Assembly: GCA_017413145.1 (NCBI GenBank)
Contig: JAFPUX010000047.1
Location: 1-7,115, forward strand
Direction: 5' to 3'
DNA: 7,115 bases
Source: Kiritimatiellia bacterium
GTDB lineage: Bacteria; Verrucomicrobiota; Kiritimatiellia; RFP12; UBA3636
Shown here: one piece after another, positions 1 to 5,321 of the stretch
How the letters are laid out: each line of letters begins with the position of its first letter
Numbering within the stretch: position 1 is the first letter of the stretch
Program-made: the position numbers and the translations under genes
The notes under the pieces: generated by a model
Databases searched by the model: none
Seen by the model: the letters and a program-made list of their open reading frames with translations, nothing else
What the model was told of the DNA's origin: nothing

Positions 1-2
1 CC

Positions 3-1205
3 GAATGGCTCCGCGCGACGGTGGGCGGCGGCTTCGCGTGGTACGCGCTCGGCGCGTCGCAGCTCGACTTCGCCGCGCTCGCCCAGCTCGCGTCCGCGGG
101 CGGCGTTTTCCTCGTCTCGGCCGCCGTCGCGCTTCTCGCGGACGCGCTGGCGGGCGTCGGCCTGCGCCTGTTCGATTCCATCCGCCACGCACCCGGCCGC
201 ACGCGCCGCCACTTCGACCTTACGGTCGCGCTCGTGCTGCTGCTGGCGGCGTTCTTCTGGGGCAAGGGGCGCCTGGAGCGCGTCCGCGCGTACCGTTCGG
301 AAGGAACGCGCCCCATGGCGCTCGCGGCCGTGGACCCGGACCTGCCGTGCATCTTTTCGGACAACGCGGCGGAAATCGACGAAGGCTACCGCCGCCTGTA
401 CGGCAATTCGATGGCGATCCTCGAAAACGCGAACTGCGACCTGATGGTCTGGCCCGAGACGTGCCTCGAGTACCCGCTGCCGTTCGAGCCCTACGAGACG
501 GCGATCCGGTCCAACCTCTGCGCGCGGTTCGACACGCGCCTGCTCGCGGGCTCGACGCTCGTCCTGCACGAAGGGCCGAAGGGCGAGGTCCTTTCGCCGG
601 TCGGCAACGCCGCGTGGGTCTTCTCCGCGGAGGGAACGGGCGAACCCTACGTCAAGCGCCACCTCATCCCGTTCGGCGAATTCATCCCGCTCGACGAGTG
701 CTTCCCGTGGCTGCAGAAGCTCTCCCCCTCCGGCATCTCGTGCGCGGCGGGCGGCGGCCCGCGCGTCTTCGAAATCCCGCTCCACGCCGGACGCGGACCC
801 GCGCGCGTCTCGCCGCTGATCTGCTTCGAGGACACCGTTCCGGGCGTCGCGCGCGAATCGGCCCGCGGCGCGGACGTGCTCGCCACGATCAGCAACGACG
901 CCTGGTTCCGCGGCTCGTGCGAGTCCGACCAGCACCACCTCGAGGCGTCGTGGCGCGCGATCGAGAACGGGCTGCCCGTCCTGCGCGTCTCGAACACGGG
1001 CGGCGCGGCGCTCGTCGACCCGGCAGGCGCGACGATTCCCTTCGAGGACAACGGCACGCTCTGGGTCATTCTCCCGCCCGAGCCGCTCCGCTCGGCCTAC
1101 GCGCGGTGCGGCGACTGGCTCTTCGGAATCCCGTGCGCCGCGCTGCTCCTCGCCGCGTTCGTCCCGTGGCGGCGCCTGCGGCGTGCGCGGAGGACCGCCG
1201 CGTGA
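3..1205 (+). CDS. lnt: Apolipoprotein N-acyltransferase, 5' end cut by window
   Basis: Lnt transfers an acyl chain from phospholipid to the free amino group of the lipid-modified N-terminal cysteine of apolipoproteins, the last step of lipoprotein maturation, in the inner membrane with the active site facing the periplasm. 400 codons are visible. The fragment opens on EWLR followed by GGGFAW, matching the family's EWLR...GFPW stretch, so roughly the first quarter (N-terminal membrane helices) lies outside the window. The GTG at 21 is internal and not the real start. The nitrilase-like catalytic triad is intact: Glu in VWPET (codon 456-458), Lys in VKRHLIPFGEF (654-656) and Cys in LICFED (822-824). 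The family blocks SNDAWF and the Q-H-H...WRAIENGLPVLR region follow. Hydrophobic segments flank the domain, including a C-terminal helix near LFGIPCAALLLAAF, then a basic tail. The TGA stop overlaps the mnmA start by 4 bp, suggesting translational coupling. Confidence 0.95.
   Translation, partial: EWLRATVGGGFAWYALGASQLDFAALAQLASAGGVFLVSAAVALLADALAGVGLRLFDSIRHAPGRTRRHFDLTVALVLLLAAFFWGKGRLERVRAYRSEGTRPMALAAVDPDLPCIFSDNAAEIDEGYRRLYGNSMAILENANCDLMVWPETCLEYPLPFEPYETAIRSNLCARFDTRLLAGSTLVLHEGPKGEVLSPVGNAAWVFSAEGTGEPYVKRHLIPFGEFIPLDECFPWLQKLSPSGISCAAGGGPRVFEIPLHAGRGPARVSPLICFEDTVPGVARESARGADVLATISNDAWFRGSCESDQHHLEASWRAIENGLPVLRVSNTGGAALVDPAGATIPFEDNGTLWVILPPEPLRSAYARCGDWLFGIPCAALLLAAFVPWRRLRRARRTAA
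1189..1193 (+). promoter_or_regulatory. Shine-Dalgarno of mnmA
   Basis: GGAGG lies 8 nt upstream of the GTG at 1202, inside the last codons of lnt. Together with the P-loop placed a few residues after the GTG, it fixes the mnmA start although the open frame runs back to the window's beginning. Confidence 0.8.
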
Positions 1206-2296
1206 AGGTCTTGGTCGGACTGAGCGGCGGCGTCGATTCGTCCGTGGCCGCGCTCCTGCTGAAGGAGGCGGGCCACGACGTCGTCGGAGCGACGATGCTC
1301 CTCTGGCGCGACGGCCGCTACAAGGGCGGCGCGCGAGACGCATGTTTCGGCCCCGGCGAGAAACGGGACGCCGCCGAAGCCGCCGCGTTCTGCGCGCGGC
1401 TCGGCATCCCCTACCGCTCGTTCGACTGCGCGGACGCCTACGAACGCCTCGTGCTCGCGCCGTGGCGCGCCGCGTTCCTCGAAGGCCGCACACCGAATCC
1501 TTGCGTGCGCTGCAACGCCGCGATGAAGTTCGGCGCGCTGCCCGACCTCGCGCGCGAAGCGGGCGTGGACTTCGACGCCTTCGCGACCGGCCACTACGCG
1601 CGCGTCGAACGCGGTCCGGACGGCCGGATGCGCCTCCTGCGCGCGGCCGACCGCGCGCGCGACCAGTCCTACTTCCTCTACCGCCTCTCGCAGGCGCAGC
1701 TCGCGCGGCAGATCTTCCCGCTCGGCACTCTCGAAAAAACGGAAGTCCGCCGCATCGCGCGCGAACACGGCCTGCTCGCCGTCGCGGACAAGCCCGACAG
1801 CCAGGACTTCTACGGCGGCGACCGCGACGAGCTGATCGGCGAACCCGACCGCCCCGGCGACATCGTGGACGAGGCGGGTCGCGTCCTCGGTCGCCACGAC
1901 GGCTTCTGGAAGTACACGGTCGGCCAGCGCCGCGGCCTCGCGCTCGCGAACCCCGCCGGCACGGCCGCGAGCGAGCCGCTCTACGTCGTCCGGGTCGACC
2001 CGTGCGCGAACCGCGTCGTCGTCGGCCCCAAGCCCGCCACCGTGTCGCGCGCGTTCCGCGTCGCGGACTGCAACTGGGTGTCCGTCCCCGCCCCCGCGCC
2101 GGGCGTGGAGCTCCCCTGCGCCGTCAAGATCCGCTCCGTCGGCGACCCCGCCCCCGGCGCGACCCTGCTCGCGGAGCCGGACGGCTCGCTCCGCGTGTCC
2201 GTCCCCGCCGGCCTGTCCGGCGTCGCCCCCGGCCAGAGCGCCGTCTTCTACGACGGCGACGCCGTCCTCGGCGGCGGGTTCATAATTCGGGATTAG
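1202..2296 (+). CDS. mnmA: tRNA-specific 2-thiouridylase MnmA, second catalytic Cys absent
   Basis: MnmA adenylates and then thiolates C2 of the wobble uridine U34 in tRNA-Lys, -Glu and -Gln, in the cytosol. The product is 364 aa, close to the 368 aa of E. coli MnmA. Visible motifs are the PP-loop SGGVDSS (residues 8-14), TPNPCVRCN with the nucleophile-position Cys104 and an extra Cys101, ATGHYARV (128-134), DQSYFLYRLSQ (154-164) and TVGQRRGLA (239-247). The C-terminal beta-barrel follows, starting near EPLYVV. The start is GTG 1202, supported by GGAGG 8 nt upstream and by the P-loop spacing. Odd point: where E. coli has DSxxICF with Cys199, this protein reads DSQDFYGG, with Tyr204 at the cysteine position, and the segment after it is shorter. 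Another Cys (48) sits in ACFGPGE. This pattern resembles an MnmA subgroup I recall from anaerobic bacteria. The family call is firm; the exact sulfur-transfer chemistry is not. Confidence 0.95.
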   Translation: MKVLVGLSGGVDSSVAALLLKEAGHDVVGATMLLWRDGRYKGGARDACFGPGEKRDAAEAAAFCARLGIPYRSFDCADAYERLVLAPWRAAFLEGRTPNPCVRCNAAMKFGALPDLAREAGVDFDAFATGHYARVERGPDGRMRLLRAADRARDQSYFLYRLSQAQLARQIFPLGTLEKTEVRRIAREHGLLAVADKPDSQDFYGGDRDELIGEPDRPGDIVDEAGRVLGRHDGFWKYTVGQRRGLALANPAGTAASEPLYVVRVDPCANRVVVGPKPATVSRAFRVADCNWVSVPAPAPGVELPCAVKIRSVGDPAPGATLLAEPDGSLRVSVPAGLSGVAPGQSAVFYDGDAVLGGGFIIRD

Positions 2297-2340
2297 CAGG
2301 TGGTCTGCGTTGCGCGTTCCGCGCAGCGCAGACCACCTGC
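2296..2340 (+). terminator. Long hairpin starting at the mnmA stop codon
   Basis: A 21-nt arm (2296-2316) pairs with 2320-2340 around a 3-nt loop, TTC. Twenty pairs are Watson-Crick and one is a G-U wobble when read as + strand RNA; on the minus strand the same position becomes a C-A mismatch. The first base of the stem is the last base of the mnmA TAG stop. No T-tract follows (GGCGTCC comes next), so it is not a classical intrinsic terminator. It could be a 3'-end stabiliser, a terminator without U-tract, or a REP-like genomic repeat. Confidence 0.5.
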
Positions 2341-2354
2341 GGCGTCCAATCGCG

Positions 2355-2369
2355 CGAGGTAGAACCTCG
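2355..2369. repeat. Short perfect inverted repeat
   Basis: CGAGGT and ACCTCG face each other across AGA. This 6-bp stem sits at the border where the sequence changes from GC-rich to AT-rich. No function can be read from it. Confidence 0.35.
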
Positions 2370-2395
2370 AATCAATAGATTGTAAATTCAATAAA

Positions 2396-2424
2396 TTGAC
2401 TTCAAAAATCACACACGGTGCAAT
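2396..2424 (+). promoter_or_regulatory. Candidate sigma-70-like promoter in the convergent gap
   Basis: TTGACT (2396-2401), 17 bp, then TGCAAT (2419-2424). The -35 matches consensus at five of six bases and the -10 at four of six. The bases directly upstream (about 2370-2395) are strongly AT-rich, as in an UP element; 2361-2430 has about 22 G/C in 70 bases against far higher values around it. It points right, toward two hairpins and then antisense into the 3' end of the 914-aa gene. No coding gene follows it. AT-rich islands in GC-rich DNA yield such matches by chance, so this is tentative. Confidence 0.25.
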
Positions 2425-2458
2425 TGAAACGGAGAAGCCTGTCCCCGGTAATCCTCCG

Positions 2459-2500
2459 GCGGTCCGCGCTCGCCCGCTACGGCGGGCGAGCACAGACCGC
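2459..2500 (+). repeat. Two-part hairpin capped by a UACG tetraloop
   Basis: An outer 6-bp stem (2459-2464 with 2495-2500) and an inner 10-bp stem (2468-2477 with 2482-2491) are separated by a 3x3 internal loop. Read as + strand RNA the loop is UACG closed by C-G, a member of the very stable UNCG class; read on the minus strand it is CGUA and loses that property. This favours a role in rightward RNA. No T-tract follows. Confidence 0.5.
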
Positions 2501-2501
2501 G

Positions 2502-2550
2502 GCATGAACGAGGGCGGACGGCGCATGGCACCATCCGCCCTCGTTCATGC
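2502..2550 (-). terminator. 17-bp inverted repeat just past the minus-strand operon
   Basis: Perfect 17-bp arms at 2502-2518 and 2534-2550 flank a 15-nt spacer. The near arm begins 14 bp beyond the TAG stop of the 914-aa gene (2565-2567), the usual place for a transcription end or 3' stabilising hairpin of the leftward operon. No T-run follows on the minus strand, so intrinsic termination is uncertain. It could equally form in rightward RNA. Confidence 0.45.
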
Positions 2551-2564
2551 GAAGTCTCCCCGAG

Positions 2565-5309
2565 CTAGCGGAGAATCATCATCGACGCGCGGACGGAGCG
2601 CGGGGGCGCGGGAACGTCGACCTCGACGACCGTCGCGAAGGTCGTGCCCGCGGCGTCGCGGACCGTCACTTCCGCGTAGTTGGTGCGCGGAACGGTCCGG
2701 TCCTTCTTCGGATCCGCCGGGTCAACGCCGAGGAAGGTTCCCGGCCGCGGTTTCTTGACCGTGCAGCTCTGCACGAGCCCGACGTCCTTCGCCGCCGGAC
2801 CCCAACCCGGCAGCCACCGCGGCGTCGAGAAACCGGAGCCCTCGATGACGACCGAGCCCACGCCGACGCCGCCCGTGTCTTTGGTATAACGCCATGCGAT
2901 CTTGCGGACGTCGGACCCCTCCGGAATGGAATATGTCCGGTCGATGCCGGCGTCGGTCTGTCCGATGTCAGTGGCCGTCAAGGTTGCGAGAACCGTTTCC
3001 GTGTTGTCCGCTCCGATGCCGACAACCGCCAGCTCCGAGGTCGACCCGGCAATGGAATGCCCCGCGGCATGGAACGAAACGGACGAGATCGGACCTCCCA
3101 GGTCGTAGGTCTCCATCCAATCCCCCGTAGCGTCGAACGAAACGGGAGCGGCCGCGTCCTTGTAGCCGCTGGCCATGTTGTGGTACGACCAGCCAACGGG
3201 CTTGATCTTCGGCCAGTTGGCGAACGTCTCCCCCATCCGCGTCACCGTGGCGGACGGGTTCGGGCAGTCGGTCCAGACGCGCACGCCGTAGCCCGCGGCG
3301 CGGTACTGCGAGTTCCACGAAAGGCCGAAGGCGTTCCAGGCGATAGGGTCGACCGTCACGGCGGCCGGCTGGAGAAGCGGCACTGACAGAACCTTGAAAG
3401 AGAGGTTTGTCGCGTAAGTTCCGTCCATGAGGAAGGAGACCGTGAACGTCTTGTTGGTGTCCGCGTCGTCGGGAATCCAGGAGAGGACGTTGTTCTCGAA
3501 CGTCGGGCCGACGATCGGCACGGGAGACGCGGGCGCAATGCCCGTGAACGCCACGGCGGCGTCCGTGCCGTTGTCGCGGACGGCGGAGACCGCCGCGACG
3601 TTCGCGATGCCGGCGTAGAGGTTGCCGTTCCCGACGGAGTTGGTCCATCCGTCGAAGGAGAGCGTCGGGTGCAGGACCGAGCGGGCGGTGTGGACGACGA
3701 CGTTCGTCCAGTCCGAAAAGTTGTAGAGGGACGTGTCGCCTTGGGCGCGGACGCGGATTTCCCAGTCCGTGTCGTCCGGGAGATCCGCGAACGCGGCGGT
3801 CGTCGAAGCCGCGGACGGGACAGTCGTCCAGTCGACGTCGCCAGCCGTGCGGATCTGCACGCCATATCCGGTCGCGTTTCCGACCGCGTTCCACGCGACC
3901 GAGAACGAGTTCGTCGACAACGACCCGGCGACGACGGCCAGCCCGGTCGGCACGGCGAGATCGTCCAGCTGGGTCGAGACCGATTGAACGACCTTCACGG
4001 AGTCGATGCTCATGCGCCCGTCCCCGGACGCGCGGGCGAACGTGATCTTGAACGTTCCTGCCGCCGCGAAAGAGAATGGCCCGATCGGGTAGTCGGAAAG
4101 AGACATCAGGGTATCGCTGGACATCGCGGACAAGACGACGTTCGACGAGAACAGAACGGCGGACGTGGCCGTATCGGTCGCCGTGATCCCGAGTGTGCCG
4201 GTTTTCCCGGAATAGGCGGCCGCATCGAGCGTCAGCGTCACGGTCGCCGGCGCCGCGTTCGCGGTTTCGATGGCGGGCGTCGTGGCGGACCCGTAGTCGG
4301 ACGCCTTGCCCAGCCGCATCGCGGAGCGGGCCTTGTAGCACGTGTTTCCCGTCCATCCCGGTTGGCGGGTGTCCGTCGTCGGAAACGTCACGGGACCGTT
4401 TGCATAGGACCAGGCGTAGGTGTAGTTCGGGAAATCCTCCCAGAACAGCGTCCGCTCCTCCGTCGCGCCGCGCACCGCGAAGGCGACGTTGGTCGTGTAG
4501 GTTCCGCCCGTGTTCTGCACCGAGAACGCGGCGGTGTAGTTCCCCGCCGCGTCCGCGCCGGGCGTCCAGGAAAAGACTCCGTTTGCGAATGTCGGTTGCG
4601 CGCCCGTCGCGGCGGGCGTCAAGCCGCCATAGGAGACGGTCTGCGGCGTGTCGTCCGCCAACGCCGCGGAAACGCCGAACGAGAACGCCGCTCCGACGCG
4701 GGGCGCCGGTGAAGGCTCTCCGACCGTCCAGACGGGCTCCCAAGGGTCCTCCTGTTCTTCGTAGGTTTCCGTCACGCAGACTTCGCCGACAAGCACGCGC
4801 TTGTCGCCACCGCCCGTCGTGAGGGACAGCTTGAACGGGACCGTCGTCGTGAAGTCGAACGTGAAATCGAACTGATTTGCCGACGCCATGTCGGAGAGGT
4901 CCGTTGCCGTGGAGACATCCGCGGCCACGAGGTTTGTCGTCCACGTAGCAAGTATGGAGTCGTTTTCGTTCAAAGCAGACAGGGAAAGAATGCCTTCTTT
5001 TCCCTGATAACCCGCCGCCTGGACATAGATCGACAACGCCGTTTCCGTGTCCGCAACGCGGAGCGGAATCAAGCCGGAGACAATGGAGCCCGTCGCATTC
5101 CCGGACCCAAGTTTGGCGCCGCCGAGCGCGCCGAACACGCTACCTGATTTCGTCCAGGTCTTGTCGTAGCGGAAGGTTGACGAACCGGACCACTGTCCGG
5201 TCGCCGTCGAGAAGGATTCCTCGAACAGGTTGGTCGTCACCGTCGCCGCGGGGGCGGCGGAGGCGGCCGCGAGAAGGAGCGCGGCGAAAAGGGAGGAAGA
5301 GGCACGCAT
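2565..5309 (-). CDS. Exported multidomain beta-sandwich protein (jelly roll, Ig-like, FN3), 914 aa
   Basis: Function unknown; probably secreted or surface-bound. Residues 1-22 look like a Sec signal peptide with an AxA-type cleavage region (ASAAPAA). Inferred modules: jelly-roll-like 27-183, Ig-like (He_PIG type, with FANGVFSWTP) 192-281, jelly-roll-like 286-444 (GWT, AMRLGKASDYG, MSIDSVKVV), FN3 451-542, a second Ig-like 547-642 (FENNVLSWIP), then an FN3 whose two parts (646-680 and 829-900) appear separated by another jelly-roll-like domain at 684-826 (LGGPISSVSFHA). The tail 901-914 is too short for a known sorting domain. No catalytic motif, LPXTG, PEP-CTERM or lipobox was seen. It is the distal gene of an operon: ATG at 5309 lies 10 bp after the upstream stop and has AGGAG 7 nt before it. 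It is a paralogue of the preceding gene. Domain limits come from reading patterns and are approximate. Confidence 0.93.
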   Translation of the reverse strand: MRASSSLFAALLLAAASAAPAATVTTNLFEESFSTATGQWSGSSTFRYDKTWTKSGSVFGALGGAKLGSGNATGSIVSGLIPLRVADTETALSIYVQAAGYQGKEGILSLSALNENDSILATWTTNLVAADVSTATDLSDMASANQFDFTFDFTTTVPFKLSLTTGGGDKRVLVGEVCVTETYEEQEDPWEPVWTVGEPSPAPRVGAAFSFGVSAALADDTPQTVSYGGLTPAATGAQPTFANGVFSWTPGADAAGNYTAAFSVQNTGGTYTTNVAFAVRGATEERTLFWEDFPNYTYAWSYANGPVTFPTTDTRQPGWTGNTCYKARSAMRLGKASDYGSATTPAIETANAAPATVTLTLDAAAYSGKTGTLGITATDTATSAVLFSSNVVLSAMSSDTLMSLSDYPIGPFSFAAAGTFKITFARASGDGRMSIDSVKVVQSVSTQLDDLAVPTGLAVVAGSLSTNSFSVAWNAVGNATGYGVQIRTAGDVDWTTVPSAASTTAAFADLPDDTDWEIRVRAQGDTSLYNFSDWTNVVVHTARSVLHPTLSFDGWTNSVGNGNLYAGIANVAAVSAVRDNGTDAAVAFTGIAPASPVPIVGPTFENNVLSWIPDDADTNKTFTVSFLMDGTYATNLSFKVLSVPLLQPAAVTVDPIAWNAFGLSWNSQYRAAGYGVRVWTDCPNPSATVTRMGETFANWPKIKPVGWSYHNMASGYKDAAAPVSFDATGDWMETYDLGGPISSVSFHAAGHSIAGSTSELAVVGIGADNTETVLATLTATDIGQTDAGIDRTYSIPEGSDVRKIAWRYTKDTGGVGVGSVVIEGSGFSTPRWLPGWGPAAKDVGLVQSCTVKKPRPGTFLGVDPADPKKDRTVPRTNYAEVTVRDAAGTTFATVVEVDVPAPPRSVRASMMILR

Positions 5310-5316
5310 GACGGGA

Positions 5317-5321
5317 CTCCT
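5317..5321 (-). promoter_or_regulatory. Shine-Dalgarno overlapping the upstream stop codon
   Basis: On the minus strand the stop codon TAG runs straight into GAG, so TAGGAG contains both the stop of the 547-aa gene and the AGGAG of the 914-aa gene, 7 nt before its ATG. A terminating ribosome would sit on this site, which favours translational coupling and confirms the ATG at 5307-5309. Confidence 0.75.

Noticed and set aside
5..1201. Open frame upstream of and continuous with mnmA, which would give a 763-aa fusion
   Set aside because: The extra N-terminal part is an Arg/Pro/Gly-rich out-of-frame reading of lnt. The MnmA P-loop begins right after the GTG at 1202, which has its own Shine-Dalgarno.
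1097..1897. 266-aa minus-strand frame opposite lnt and mnmA
   Set aside because: It lies opposite two well-recognised genes, has no family motif, and long antisense frames are expected in DNA of this GC content.
2297..2564. CRISPR array, tRNA or riboswitch in the intergenic gap
   Set aside because: The inverted repeats differ from one another and are not regularly spaced direct repeats. No cloverleaf or known aptamer core was seen.
2396..2758. 120-aa + strand frame starting in the intergenic gap
   Set aside because: It starts at a TTG that is part of the -35-like sequence, runs through two hairpins and then antisense to a real gene, and its protein shows no pattern.
3669..4712. 347-aa + strand frame antisense to the 914-aa gene
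   Set aside because: It is low-complexity and Arg-rich with no motif, consistent with a GC-driven shadow of the real gene.
2968..4944. 658-aa minus-strand frame overlapping the 914-aa gene in another frame
   Set aside because: It is rich in Arg, Gly and Asp without domain patterns, while the alternative frame shows a signal peptide and clear FN3/Ig-like patterns.
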